A stretch of DNA of 64,000 nucleotides from Bryoerythrophyllum caledonicum. Lineage: Eukaryota > Streptophyta > Bryopsida > Pottiales > Pottiaceae. Below, one piece after another: positions 11,561 to 22,484 of this stretch (its first letter is position 1; each line of letters starts with the position of its first letter). The notes under the pieces are model-generated. The model was given only the letters and a program-made list of their open reading frames with translations, had not been told where the DNA came from and made no database searches. A program made the translations under genes and the position numbers. The stretch lies in the NCBI GenBank assembly GCA_963971425.1, contig OZ020514.1:28384602-28448601 (forward strand), in the 5' to 3' direction.

Positions 11561-11997
11561 CGCTACAACACAAGCAAACACGCTAAAGCTATTAGCTAGC
11601 TATCTACTTCACTCTGTCTTCTTTGCTTCCATCACACCTAAACTACTATTTGTGAGTGCTTGCATGACTGATGCTCCATGTGGCAATTTTCCCGCTCAAA
11701 CAGGTCCCCATCTTAGCAGCCAATTATGCAATTCTTATCTTATTATATTGAAGCTGATCAGTTTAAAAGTATTTATCCTTCTAGCATGCATATAGCGAAC
11801 TTGAGCACAAGGCCGAGGTCAACTACCATGCATATTTAAAATGATCCTAGTTTATTGACTGGCCACAAGTACATTCTCCACCTCGAACCGTCTCATTCCA
11901 CCAGGAAAAATAAATCATTCGGCAGGGAGTGTCGGAAAACGGATTGATGTCTACAGTGGGGTCCAAAAATAATTCGAATTTTTTGCTTATGTATGTT
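11561..11997. other. Spacer, no gene seen
   Basis: Nothing recognisable was found between the coding-like block and the satellite. Confidence 0.45.
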
Positions 11998-13490
11998 TCC
12001 ACACTACACTGCTGCCAACTTTGGCGCCCTCCTCAGGGCTAAAAATTTGTCAATTTACCATGAAATTTTTGGCACAAGACAATTTCTATGTTAAAAAAAT
12101 GTGTGCCAAATTTCAAGTCTAGGTGATGAATACAAAAAAAGATATTCAAAATCTACCAAGATGTGTAGTTGTGAGCCATTCACAGCTGCCAACTTTGACA
12201 TCCTCCCTAGGGTTGATTATTTTTTAGTTTACCTTGAAATTTTTGGCACAAGATCATCTCTATGTTATAAGTGTGCCAAATTCCAAGGCCACATGAAGAA
12301 TACAAAAAAAGAATATTCAAAATTGTTTCTCATAACTACATATTTTGGTAGATTTTGAAGACGGTTTTTTGTATTCATCTTTTGGCCTTGAATTTTTGCA
12401 CACATGTCATCAACATGGAGATGATCTTGTGCCAATAGTTTCGTGGTCAATTAACAAATTTTCCGACCTAAGGAGGGTGCCAAAGTTGGCAATAGTGAAA
12501 TGGTTTCCCTAATTGTTTCCCACAACTACACATGTTGGTAGATTTAGATTTGTTTCTTTTCTTTTGTGGATCTTTTGGACTTGAAATTAAACACACATAT
12601 AATCAACATAGAGATGGTCTTATGTCCAAAATATCATGGGAAAAAATAAAAAATTGAATCCTTGGGAGGGTGTCAAAGTTGGCAGCTGTGAAACTTATCT
12701 TACAACTATCCCATGTTGGTAAATCTTGGATATCTTTTTTTGTATAAATCTCTTGGCCTTGAAATTTGGCGCACATGTTTTCAACATAGAATTGATCTTG
12801 TGCCAAAAATTTCATGGTAAATTGACAATTTTTCAGCCTTCAGGAGGGCGCCAACGTTGGTAGCAATGTAGTGGATATGTATAATAGGGTGACATTCAAA
12901 TTGGCCGTTTAGTAGTTCCAAGGAAAGAGTCCTACACTGCTGCCAACTTTAACACCCTCCCCAAAGCTGAGAAATTGTTATTTTACCATGAAAATTTGAA
13001 GACAGCATCATCTTTATGTTGAAAACATGCATACCAAATTTCAAATCCATGAGACTTATACAAAAAAACTTATGCAAGATGTACCAACATGGGATAGCTG
13101 TGAGAAAAGTGTCACAGCTGCCAACTTTGACACCCTCCCAGGAATTGAGGAAATTTTTTTTGCCCATGAAATTTTTGGAGCAAAAACATTTTTATGTTGT
13201 TTGCATGTGTGGAAAATTTCAAGTCCAAAAGACCCATACAAAAAATAATATTCCAAATCTACCAACATGTGTAGTTTTGAGAAACAAAGGGGAAAACCAT
13301 TTTTCTACTTCCAACTTTGACGCCTTCCTTAGGATTGAGTTTTTGTTGATACATACTGAAATTTTTGGCACAAGATCATCTCTACGCTGATAACATGTGG
13401 GATAAATTTCAAAGCCAAAAGACATACATAAAAAAAATTATTCTATATCTATCAACATGTGTAACTATGATAAACAATTTGAAGGTCATA
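11998..13490. repeat. ~178-bp satellite, about eight units in mixed orientation
   Basis: Each unit contains GCTGCCAACTTTGACACCCT, then ACCATGAAATTTTTGGCAC, then CAAATTTCAAGTC and CCAACATGTGTAGTT. Units run forward at about 11998-12345 (two), reversed at about 12345-12860 (three), and forward again at about 12935-13490 (three). Divergence between units is considerable. The short ORFs inside are products of the repeat. Element A begins immediately after the last unit. Confidence 0.8.
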
Positions 13491-13493
13491 TTG

Positions 13494-14600
13494 AAATACT
13501 AAGTGTAATAGCTCTTTGAAAAGCTAATTCAGACAACTAACACTCCTCCAAATTTCAAGTCAATCTAAACTACTGTCCGAAAGTTATGGACAATCAAAGT
13601 TCTGCCTACCCCTATTCATTCAGATCTCTATAACTTCTTCCTCACAACTCCGAATTTCAATTGTGATATCTTTCTAGAAAACTAAGATAGAGACGCATAC
13701 ACCCTCCAAATATCAAAGAAAAATAAGAACTACAGCAAAAGTCATAGCTTGTCAAACCTCTGCCTCTCAATGGATGGCCTCGGGTTTTCACAGAAAAACA
13801 AACCTTCATAACTTTTGCTACATAACTCCGAATTCAATTTTTGAAACGAGTATAGAAATCTCTGAAGACAAAGAACAAACCCTCAAATTTTCAATTCCAT
13901 GCGAATAAAATTCGCCGAGCTACATACAGTCAAAGTTCTGCTCCAAACCCTTGCTCTCTCTCCCGCACACACACACACACACCCTCCCTAAGGAATCTCC
14001 TTTTCCAACTTTTCCACCTCAAGTGGACGTGGGCACTCCAGCCCATGTCACCCTACCCAAAGTACCCCACAAGGTACTTCATTACTTTCTTATCCTTTCC
14101 ACTTTCAACCACATAAAATCCCCTAGTCTTTTATTTATTGGAAGACTAAAAACTTAGACCTTCCAACCAACAAGATAAGTAAAATAAAAAAAAAATAACT
14201 AAATAAAAATAAAATAAAACTTATCGTAAGATAGCTGATGGTACGGACGTATAAAGGTGTTGATTCGCACAACCTGATCGCCAAGTCGTGGACTTGGTTG
14301 GCTGGAAATGTCGTGGTCAGTGGCTGCCGCCGGTCCGGGTTCGAACCCGATCGAGCCCGTCGAGTGGTTCGGCGGCCCACGACTTGGCTCGCTAGTGAGA
14401 CAGGAAAAATACCAGTCAACCCGCTACCTACCCCCCTGAGCAGTGACAAGAGCGGTGCAGTACCTAAATGCTAACACTCGCCCAAATCCTCAAACCGTGG
14501 TTCTTACCACAATCAACCCCTTTTCCCAACTCCTTACTTATTAAAATCCACACATATAAAGACTAATACTTGTATGTACATGATGGAAGAATTTCCATCA
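13494..14600 (-). repeat. 3' LTR of element A
   Basis: It is about 99.6% identical to 21378-22484. On the minus strand it starts TGATGGAAATTC and ends near ...GCTATTACA. It contains an (AC)n run near 13964-13983 and the palindrome at 14336-14349. Confidence 0.9.
14336..14349. promoter_or_regulatory. tRNA T-arm/B-box-like palindrome in the LTR
   Basis: CGGGTTCGAACCCG is a perfect 14-bp palindrome whose core GGTTCGAACC matches the RNA polymerase III B-box. No matching A-box or cloverleaf was found. It could equally be a transcription-factor site or a hairpin. Confidence 0.35.
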
Positions 14601-14648
14601 AGACATTCACCCTCTCTAAATCTGCACATCCTCTGGTATGTGCCAAGC

Positions 14649-17600
14649 TTAGTCATCCTCACTATCTTGGTTGTCCTGAACTGCATCTTCTAAGTCTTCA
14701 TCTTCATCTTCAGCTTGGTCACTGTCCTCAAATTGTTGTGGATCGAGAATGTCCTCTAAGTCTTGAAGATGAAACCTATCAATCCTTCGAAAGACTTTGA
14801 TGCGTTTTCCAGCCACTGGTACACGAAGAGAAACTCCATCTAACTCTCGAAGTGAATAAGTGCCATTGAAGTGCACTTTAATCACTACATAGGGTCCAAT
14901 CCATCTCTTTGCAAATTTCCGTACCGTGCTGTGTTGATGCTCCAATGTACTATCAAATACAAGGACCCAATCACCATCTCTGATCTTCTTTCCCCTCAAT
15001 CGATGTGTTTTGTCAAAGCGTTCTTTGTTGCCCAATCTAGCAGCTTTCATCTTCTCCAAGGCTATCTCAAGGTCCTCAGGCAATCTTGCCAACTGTTGAA
15101 TACGAAGCTCTAGTAGTCTTTCCCTACTGATGCCATCTTCCCATGAAAGAAACACCCATGTGGGAATATCTTTCTCCACCGGCATGATAGGTTTCTGCCC
15201 ATACATAAGTTCTACAGGCATATAACCGGTAACCGTACTATGTGTCGTTCTATCAGCCCATAGTGCAAACGGTAGCAATTTCGGCCATAAACTAGGCTTC
15301 CCTTTGCAAGTTTTGACTAGAGCATGAATGATTGGAGGATGTCCCCTCTCGATCTTGCCTTTTGCCTCAGGATTGTAAGCAGTTGTCAGTTTCAACTGTA
15401 CACCATATCGCTTGAAGAATTCTTTGGCTTCCGTAGCATTCAACTCTCCTCTGTCAGCTCTCATTCGGCCAATACTCCCATACCGACTAAAAATATCTTC
15501 AAGTATAAATCGGCATACATTCTCCGTGGCCTTGGTCCTCAATGCTCTTCCCTCAACAAAGTTTGAGAGTTCTTCTCGGGCCAAAACAAGGTACTTCATT
15601 CTCCACATTGCACTTGGCATAGCAACCAAATCGATCATCCATTGAAAATGGATTGCAATGGGGTAAGTTGGATGCAATTCGTCTCTGTGTCGCACCTTGG
15701 ACTGTAATTGGCATACTACACAGGAAGCTACAAACTCTTCAACATCTTTGTATAGTCCCTTCCACCAGTATCTCTCCTTGATCTTTGTGTAGGTTGCCCA
15801 GATTCCTCTATGACCGGCCCAAAGTGTATCATGCAATTCTTGTAGAACTTGGTTCTTGGTCTTAGAGTCTCCGACCACTCTCAATGGCATTTCACCAGCT
15901 CTCTTTGCCCTCTTCCATAGATATCCGTCCTTCAACAGGTATCCATACGAGTGATGTCTGATGTCTTTGAATGTCTTATCCATCCAACTTCTTTGTCGCT
16001 CCATTGTGCTCAAATAAAGTCCAATATCTCTTAACTTTCCTTCATAGAGCTCAGCTTTGAAAGGCAAAGCTCTAGTGGATGAACTTTCTCCATTAGTACT
16101 CATCACATAGCCTCCATGTAACAATTCTTCATCATCTTCATAAGCCATCATCTCCTCTTCTTTGAAATACCTTGCTCTAGACAACATATCGGCAACAGAA
16201 TTCTTTTTGCCCTCAATGTGAACTAGAACAGGATTCAAGGATTTGATATAGGCTATCCATCGCAGCATTGCAATGTCTGGTGAAGAACAATTTGCTATCA
16301 TCCCCAGCAAAGGTAAGCAGTCAGTTTCCAATACTACCTCCGCTCCAATCAAGTAGTTTCTGTCTGCCTTTAGAGCTGTAAGGGCACCCCATAGTTCTCT
16401 TTTCACTTGTGGATAAGCCCTCTGTCGCTCTGTTAGAATCCTTGCTCCAAACCGGATAGCAAATCTCTTTCCTTCTTCATCATCTTGTCCAACAGCCCAC
16501 CCAATTGCAATCGGGCCTGTGTCAACAGTCACAATTACCGGTCTTCCACAAGTATAGTCCACTTGTTTTAGAACTGATGGTGGCTCCAAAACTCTCTTCA
16601 ACTCTATCATAGCCTGGTCTTGCTCATATTGCCAAAGAAACTTGTTTCTTTTGCGCAATAGCTTATATAGAGGTTCTGATATATGAGCAAAATGAGGGAT
16701 CCAAATTTGGTAAAAGACACAGGCTCCCAAAAACCTCCTTACTTCAGTGATATTGCTACAGGCTTTCATTCTCCCAATAGCATCCACCTTTTCAGGGTTA
16801 GGTTTCCTTCCATAGGAACCACATAAATGTCCAACCACCAAAATCTCATCAACCCCAAACTTGGACTTCTCAATGGAGAGGGTCAAATTTACCTCCTCAA
16901 GTCTGCTCAAGATTTTGGCCACATCCTTGATATGATTATTCACAAAGGCTCTGCAACCATCATCTTGGATTGCTAAGTCTTTGTCTTTCTCCTCGCACCC
17001 TTTCATGGGAATGTCATCCACAAAAGGTATGGTTTTCTCTGGCACAAAGTCTCTTAGGATTTGGTTCATAGCGCTTTGCATATGTGCTACGGAATTGGTA
17101 GCACCTTGAGGCAGTGTACACATGCACACTAATCCAAGTGGAGTCTTCATGGTTGTCAAATCTCTGCTTTCAGCAGCTAATTGAAATTGATCATAACCAG
17201 AATAAAGATCTCCAATGGAATATATTGCGTGCCCTGCAAATGCTTCTGCTACTTCATCAACAATAGGCCCTGAGCCTTTGTTTCTGATGGTCACTCTATT
17301 TGCAGGCTGCATATCTTGAATGAACCTCAATGCTCCTGACTTCTTTGGCACTGTAAACCACCGATTTGAATATGGAGCCATCGAAGGTTCAAGTATGCCC
17401 ATACGCGTCTTCTCCTTGAGCAACTCTACTAGCTTTGGAAGTAGAGCTCTAGGTACAGGTATAGGCTTCAAATCCCATGGTACATGCGGTACCGTAAAAA
17501 TAACCATAGGTGCCACAATACTTGGTTGTACACATCTAATCTCATGTGGCGAAGAAGCAAAGGCCTTCCTATGCATAGAAAGCATGTCTTGGAATTTCTT

Positions 17601-18206
17601 CCTCACCGGCTCAGTTAAGAAATCATCTCCTCCAATCTTCAAGTTTGCCAAAGTCTCTTTGGTGAACTTGTGCCCAATCCTTCTTGCTTCTCTCAAACTT
17701 GGCTCCTTCTCAGCTTGTCTAATATGATCATCGGTGTCAAATGGTAGCTGAGTAGCCACTGGCTTCACCTTCTTGGCGACAGTCTTATATCTTGTCTGAA
17801 CTGAAGCTTCTGGTCCTTGTCCATCATTCTTGAAATCACACAGCTCTGTTATTGCTGTAGAAATTCCGCGATACATTGCAGTTGTATGAACATTGACAAC
17901 GCAAGGAGAAGTCATCTCCTCATCCTTGTCTGTTTCTAGATCTTGCAAGGTTTGCAAGATATCATCTCGCATACCATTTTCTTCGTAAATACCAGAAATG
18001 CCTTCATCTTCTTCTAGAACCTCCATCTTTATTAGATTTTTCTCCATCTTTTTCACAAACTTTCTATGTACAGGGTCCAAGTCTTTAAGACTCGTAAAGC
18101 TCACAAAGCCACACTCTGTCACGCTTATAAATCCACACTTAACACTAGCATGTACATTGGGGAATCTACCAGTATTAGTTCCCTTAGCACCCGTGGATCC
18201 CCACAT
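14649..18206 (-). CDS. Pol polyprotein of element A (RT, RNase H, integrase)
   Basis: The frame encodes 1185 residues. After an N-terminal spacer come reverse transcriptase at about 225-480, with active site FVDD at 395-398; RNase H at about 555-690, with VTVDTG, the ELWGAL block and LETD; and integrase at about 760-1050. The integrase has an HHCC finger (HDTLWAGH ... CVVCQ), the catalytic blocks MIDLVAMP, MRADRGELN and AYNPEAKGKIERG, and a GPY module (KRWIGPYVV). There is no chromodomain; the protein ends in a strongly acidic tail. It copies element RNA to DNA and inserts it. The frame begins just after gag in a different phase, so it is expressed by whatever frameshift or reinitiation its family uses. 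Confidence 0.9.
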   Translation of the reverse strand: MWGSTGAKGTNTGRFPNVHASVKCGFISVTECGFVSFTSLKDLDPVHRKFVKKMEKNLIKMEVLEEDEGISGIYEENGMRDDILQTLQDLETDKDEEMTSPCVVNVHTTAMYRGISTAITELCDFKNDGQGPEASVQTRYKTVAKKVKPVATQLPFDTDDHIRQAEKEPSLREARRIGHKFTKETLANLKIGGDDFLTEPVRKKFQDMLSMHRKAFASSPHEIRCVQPSIVAPMVIFTVPHVPWDLKPIPVPRALLPKLVELLKEKTRMGILEPSMAPYSNRWFTVPKKSGALRFIQDMQPANRVTIRNKGSGPIVDEVAEAFAGHAIYSIGDLYSGYDQFQLAAESRDLTTMKTPLGLVCMCTLPQGATNSVAHMQSAMNQILRDFVPEKTIPFVDDIPMKGCEEKDKDLAIQDDGCRAFVNNHIKDVAKILSRLEEVNLTLSIEKSKFGVDEILVVGHLCGSYGRKPNPEKVDAIGRMKACSNITEVRRFLGACVFYQIWIPHFAHISEPLYKLLRKRNKFLWQYEQDQAMIELKRVLEPPSVLKQVDYTCGRPVIVTVDTGPIAIGWAVGQDDEEGKRFAIRFGARILTERQRAYPQVKRELWGALTALKADRNYLIGAEVVLETDCLPLLGMIANCSSPDIAMLRWIAYIKSLNPVLVHIEGKKNSVADMLSRARYFKEEEMMAYEDDEELLHGGYVMSTNGESSSTRALPFKAELYEGKLRDIGLYLSTMERQRSWMDKTFKDIRHHSYGYLLKDGYLWKRAKRAGEMPLRVVGDSKTKNQVLQELHDTLWAGHRGIWATYTKIKERYWWKGLYKDVEEFVASCVVCQLQSKVRHRDELHPTYPIAIHFQWMIDLVAMPSAMWRMKYLVLAREELSNFVEGRALRTKATENVCRFILEDIFSRYGSIGRMRADRGELNATEAKEFFKRYGVQLKLTTAYNPEAKGKIERGHPPIIHALVKTCKGKPSLWPKLLPFALWADRTTHSTVTGYMPVELMYGQKPIMPVEKDIPTWVFLSWEDGISRERLLELRIQQLARLPEDLEIALEKMKAARLGNKERFDKTHRLRGKKIRDGDWVLVFDSTLEHQHSTVRKFAKRWIGPYVVIKVHFNGTYSLRELDGVSLRVPVAGKRIKVFRRIDRFHLQDLEDILDPQQFEDSDQAEDEDEDLEDAVQDNQDSEDD

Positions 18207-18220
18207 CCCACGTGTGCCCT

Positions 18221-20680
18221 CTAAAAATCCGAGAAGTTCGTAGAAGTTGGCAGAGGAATCTCTCTGAGTTGTAATCGATGCCTCTCATTGTCAGGCCTCA
18301 CGGTCAGGAATTGCACCGACCTCTTTCCCTCAACACTTCGGATTCGGGCATAATGGGATCCGTCATCCAACACCTTGGTCTCCATTCGTGAAGCGGTGAT
18401 AAATGGTTGGCCCAAAATAATTGGATAGGCACTAAGGTTCTGAACAAAGAAGTTTTGTTCTACCTCTACATCCCCAATCTTGGTAAGTACTGCTGGACAA
18501 GCTCCATGAAATCGAGTCCGCCCGCTATTAGCTGCTCTCATGATCCAGCCATGGTCTGTATCAATTGGCCATTTGCCCTTCTCATAGACACTCCGAGACA
18601 TAATATTGATCTCAGAACCGTGGTCAACAAGGGCTAAAACATGGTCATCTACTCCTCCGAGGTTTATCTTTGTCTCGGTGGTGGCCCTAGCCCAAAATGG
18701 TAGATCAAACTCGATCTTTTCTTCATCTTCTTTCATGATGGGATGATCATACGAGCACTCAAAGGTTCTTGCTTCTTCTATTAGAGCCTTTTCTTCTTGA
18801 ACCTCCGGCTCACCCATCATAGCAAATACCTCTCCAATCTCGATTTCTTCATCTTTAGACATATGGGTGTCTAATGCTCTGATCATCACAGCTTCAGCTG
18901 TCATCTGTCTCTTCCTCTTGATAATATCGATTATCAACTCATGGAAATCCTTTTTGGCTATGCCAAATGCTTCTCGCAAAGTGAATTCGATTTTGGCATC
19001 CAAAATCCTTTCTTCTAACACTACCTTCAGATCAATGGAAGTCTCAATGTCTGATTGGAGCTTGTAGGCAGGCGCCTTTCCCTTGGCCCTACTAGAGTCT
19101 CTTTTCTCTTCTCCTCTTTTGTTGTCAGAGGACTGTTTGTTTGGTCCATCCTTCTCTTTGTCTCTATTATTCTCCCACCACTCCTTTGGTAACGGTACAT
19201 CACTAGGACGCACAGTATCAGGGTCCGCCGGCTTTGAACGTGTAGGAACCCTCTTTCTCATTTCTTTTGCAGGTTCATTCTGTACTGAGGATCTCTTCTT
19301 TGATGCTGGCTCCTCACCATCATCAACGTCAAATCTTACACGCTTCTCTTCAACTGAAACATCATGGAGTTCATCACGATCCCTCCCATCATTCATAAAT
19401 GCCCTGATGCTATTTGCATCAACTGGGTCTTCCCATCCAGTTGCTTTCCTGATGGCTTGAGCTCCTCTCTTCATCAACACTTGTGTCTGAGCAGATAAAG
19501 CGCCAATTGAGTGTTGCTCCACTTGAATGTTGTACGAATCGGTCTCATGCCCTTGCACGTAGCTAGATCGTGCCATTTTGTCTTCCATAAGCTTCTTCAT
19601 TCCTCCTCTCCCATAGTTGGTCCCCAATGGAGAACCAGTAGAGGCATCATGGATTTTCCCGTCTTTGTAGAAGACGAGAACATTCTTGAGTGCCTCTTCA
19701 TAGGATTCACACCCTCTCAGACTATGATCAGTCTCTTCATCGCACCAAACACACCTCCTCGAATATTTCCTTGCACCTTCAGATGGTTGTGAAGAAGAAG
19801 CTCCTCTAGCCTTCCTCAATTCACTAAACCCCACCCTTAGTTCTCGAAAACCCTTGATAAGCTCTTCAAGGGCATTTCCATCAGCAGTCTTAGTGGCCTT
19901 CGAGGTAGACCCCGGATTTATCGATGGTGCTGGAGCAAAAGACACCTTCAAAGATTTTGGTGTCTGAATAGGTTCAGCATCAAATCTCCCTTCGACTCCT
20001 CTTGACCTCACTCGTTGTTGTTTGGCCAAAAGAATCACGGTCTCTTCTACCCTCCTCCAGTCATTGGTAAAGCCACCTTCTGTGGTCCGGTCTCCTAGGA
20101 GTAGAAGAAGTTTGTCCTCCAATGCAACATCAGTTGCTTGGAGAAAAAACTCTGCCTTCCTGGACTCAAGAAGGCGCCTCTCTGCCAAAGGTAATTGGAT
20201 AAACTTCTTCTCGAAGTCTCTCAACAGCTCGTTGGGACCCATAGAGTTCCTTGGCCGTTGCTCCACCCACTCAAGGAAAGATCTCTTTGTCATTCTCTCC
20301 AAATCTTCATCGAAATACTCATCCCGTAGTCGTTCAGCAAACTCCGCCCACGAGATGACCAGCTCGCGAATCTCTTGCACCCGGTCACGAATCTCAGGTA
20401 CAACCGCCATGCCAAAAGTCTGCATCATTTGATTGCCTTCAACTTGATGCACCTCCATCTCGTAAACATAGGTTCGCAAGAACTTAGAGATATTCTTGCC
20501 GTTGAACCTTCCAATCTTAGAAACAACAGCCTTCAGAGCCTTCGTGGCACCTTGACCACCTTGGTTTGCTCTATGTTGTTCCATAAACAAGGCCAATGCC
20601 CCTACAATGTCCTCCATGGGAAATGGAACTCCACCGGTGCGTCTCCCACCGCCACCAGCAGCTCCTTCAGAGTCTCCCAT
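18221..20680 (-). CDS. Gag-protease polyprotein of element A
   Basis: The frame encodes 819 residues. Residues about 40-250 form a helical capsid-like region (FNGKNISKFLRTYVYEMEVH, FLEWVEQRP, LLLLGDRTTEGGFTNDWRRV). A zinc-knuckle-like CVWCDEETDHSLRGC follows near 310-325; the spacing CX2CX5HX4C is one residue wider than usual. A long charged linker leads to a retropepsin-like aspartic protease in the last ~170 residues, with active-site block ALVDHGSEINIM and flap-distal YPIILGQPFI. Gag packages element RNA in cytoplasmic particles and the protease matures the polyproteins. The protease is therefore fused to gag and not to pol. The start is the first Met of a long uninterrupted frame. Confidence 0.85.
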   Translation of the reverse strand: MGDSEGAAGGGGRRTGGVPFPMEDIVGALALFMEQHRANQGGQGATKALKAVVSKIGRFNGKNISKFLRTYVYEMEVHQVEGNQMMQTFGMAVVPEIRDRVQEIRELVISWAEFAERLRDEYFDEDLERMTKRSFLEWVEQRPRNSMGPNELLRDFEKKFIQLPLAERRLLESRKAEFFLQATDVALEDKLLLLLGDRTTEGGFTNDWRRVEETVILLAKQQRVRSRGVEGRFDAEPIQTPKSLKVSFAPAPSINPGSTSKATKTADGNALEELIKGFRELRVGFSELRKARGASSSQPSEGARKYSRRCVWCDEETDHSLRGCESYEEALKNVLVFYKDGKIHDASTGSPLGTNYGRGGMKKLMEDKMARSSYVQGHETDSYNIQVEQHSIGALSAQTQVLMKRGAQAIRKATGWEDPVDANSIRAFMNDGRDRDELHDVSVEEKRVRFDVDDGEEPASKKRSSVQNEPAKEMRKRVPTRSKPADPDTVRPSDVPLPKEWWENNRDKEKDGPNKQSSDNKRGEEKRDSSRAKGKAPAYKLQSDIETSIDLKVVLEERILDAKIEFTLREAFGIAKKDFHELIIDIIKRKRQMTAEAVMIRALDTHMSKDEEIEIGEVFAMMGEPEVQEEKALIEEARTFECSYDHPIMKEDEEKIEFDLPFWARATTETKINLGGVDDHVLALVDHGSEINIMSRSVYEKGKWPIDTDHGWIMRAANSGRTRFHGACPAVLTKIGDVEVEQNFFVQNLSAYPIILGQPFITASRMETKVLDDGSHYARIRSVEGKRSVQFLTVRPDNERHRLQLREIPLPTSTNFSDF

Positions 20681-21377
20681 AGCAAAATCACACCAGCCGC
20701 CTCAAAGCTCTCTCAGTGGAAGCACCAAATGTCGTGTAGAGAGGGGAGCGCCTTGAGAATTCGTAGGGAATCTGGCTGCGACTGGAGATTGTTTGCTTGG
20801 GAAACCAATCGTATCTTCAAATCTTCAGGTCTTCGGTCTCTAGTCTTTAGTCTTCAGTCTTCAGTCTTCAAACTCCTCCCCGTTGGCCTATCCTGTGGTG
20901 GCTCTAAAGGGTTAAGGGTAAAGGTGGGTGATAAGAAACCACGGCCTCGGACGGGTAAAACGGGACGGCCAGACCACAAGCTGAAACCGTCCGAAAGATT
21001 GGCTCCTAAAATTCAAACCCACGGTGACCAGCAAACGTGCCTCACCGGTGGGAACGAAATAAACACGACCGTGTGGGCAATTAACCCCACTTTGCCGCAA
21101 CAGTGTTTACAAGAACAGAATTGAAATACAACTAGCCTCCAAAGCTGGCTTGGAATCACAAAAAAAGAAATCGGACCACAAGCCACAACACACTTGTCTC
21201 CATCTTCTCTTCTCTTCAAGTCAATCCTCAAGTCTTCAATTCCTCCATCCTTCAACTCCAAAGTCTTCAAGTGTTCAAAAACACTAAGAAACTCAAAAGA
21301 AGTGTTCAAAAACACAATGGAAAAGTTTCACCAAGGCTGTAACCTTCAAACAAGTGACACAGATGATTCAAAACTTC
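20681..21377 (-). other. Leader (5' untranslated region) of element A
   Basis: About 700 bp between the upstream LTR and gag hold no long minus-strand ORF. A cluster of TCTTCAG-type repeats lies at about 20815-20875. A packaging signal would be expected here, but none can be recognised by eye. Confidence 0.5.
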
Positions 21378-22484
21378 AAATACTTAGTGTAATAGCTCTT
21401 TGGAAAGCTAATTCAGACAACTAACACTCCTCCAAATTTCAAGTCAATCTAAACTACTGTCCGAAAGTTATGGACAATCAAAGTTCTGCCTACCCCTATT
21501 CATTCAGATCTCTATAACTTCTTCCTCACAACTCCGAATTTCAATTGTGATATCTTTCTAGAAAACTAAGATAGAGACGCATACACCCTCCAAATATCAA
21601 AGAAAAATAAGAACTACAGCAAAAGTTATAGCTTGTCAAACCTCTGCCTCTCAATGGATGGCCTCGGGTTTTCACAGAAAAACAAACCTTCATAACTTTT
21701 GCTACATAACTCCGAATTCAATTTTTGAAACGAGTATAGAAATCTCTGAAGACAAAGAACAAACCCTCAAATTTTCAATTCCATGCGAATAAAATTCGCC
21801 GAGCTACATACAGTCAAAGTTCTGCTCCAAACCCTTGCTCTCTCTCCCGCACACACACACACACACCCTCCCTAAGGAATCTCCTTTTCCAACTTTTCCA
21901 CCTCAAGTGGACGTGGGCACTCCAGCCCATGTCACCCTACCCAAAGTACCCCACAAGGTACTTCATTACTTTCTTATCCTTTCCACTTTCAACCACATAA
22001 AATCCCCTAGTCTTTTATTTATTGGAAGACTAAAAACTTAGACCTTCCAACCAACAAGATAAGTAAAATAAAAAAAAAATAACTAAATAAAAATAAAATA
22101 AAACTTATCGTAAGATAGCTGATGGTACGGACGTATAAAGGTGTTGATTCGCACAACCTGATCGCCAAGTCGTGGACTTGGTTGGCTGGAAATGTCGTGG
22201 TCAGTGGCTGCCGCCGGTCCGGGTTCGAACCCGATCGAGCCCGTCGAGTGGTTCGGCGGCCCACGACTTGGCTCGCTAGTGAGACAGGAAAAATACCAGT
22301 CAACCCGCTACCTACCCCCCTGAGCAGTGACAAGAGCGGTGCAGTACCTAAATGCTAACACTCGCCCAAATCCTCAAACCGTGGTTCTTACCACGATCAA
22401 CCCCTTTTCCCAACTCCTTACTTATTAAAATCCACACATATAAAGACTAATACTTGTATGTACATGATGGAAGAATTTCCATCA
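21378..22484 (-). repeat. 5' LTR of element A
   Basis: This is the direct repeat partner of 13494-14600. In element orientation it is the upstream copy and should carry the promoter. No primer binding site could be named with confidence just inside it. Confidence 0.9.
22220..22233. promoter_or_regulatory. Same palindrome in the other LTR
   Basis: This is the identical copy of 14336-14349 in the upstream LTR of element A. Confidence 0.35.

Larger units (their letters stand above)
13494..22484 (-). mobile_element. Element A: Ty3/gypsy LTR retrotransposon, looks whole
   Basis: Two direct repeats of about 1.1 kb (13494-14600 and 21378-22484, offset 7,884 bp) enclose a leader, a gag-protease frame and a pol frame, all on the minus strand. 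The repeats differ at only about four sites, so the insertion is very recent. Domain order in pol is RT, RNase H, integrase, which places it in Ty3/gypsy. The purine-rich stretch just inside the 3' LTR (AGAGAGGGTGAA on the minus strand) is a candidate polypurine tract. Outer flanks show no clear target duplication (CTAAG at left, GGACA at right). The left flank is satellite, the right flank a different repeat field. Confidence 0.9.

Noticed and set aside
14240-14420. A tRNA gene in the element A LTR
   Set aside because: Only a T-arm-like palindrome is present; no acceptor stem, anticodon arm or A-box could be drawn.
18221-20680. Plus-strand ORFs opposite gag and pol of elements A and B
   Set aside because: They are shadows of the long minus-strand coding frames and carry no motifs.
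13494-22484. A target duplication for element A
   Set aside because: CTAAG at left and GGACA at right do not match, and shifting the ends by a few bases does not help; flanks are also of different repeat types.
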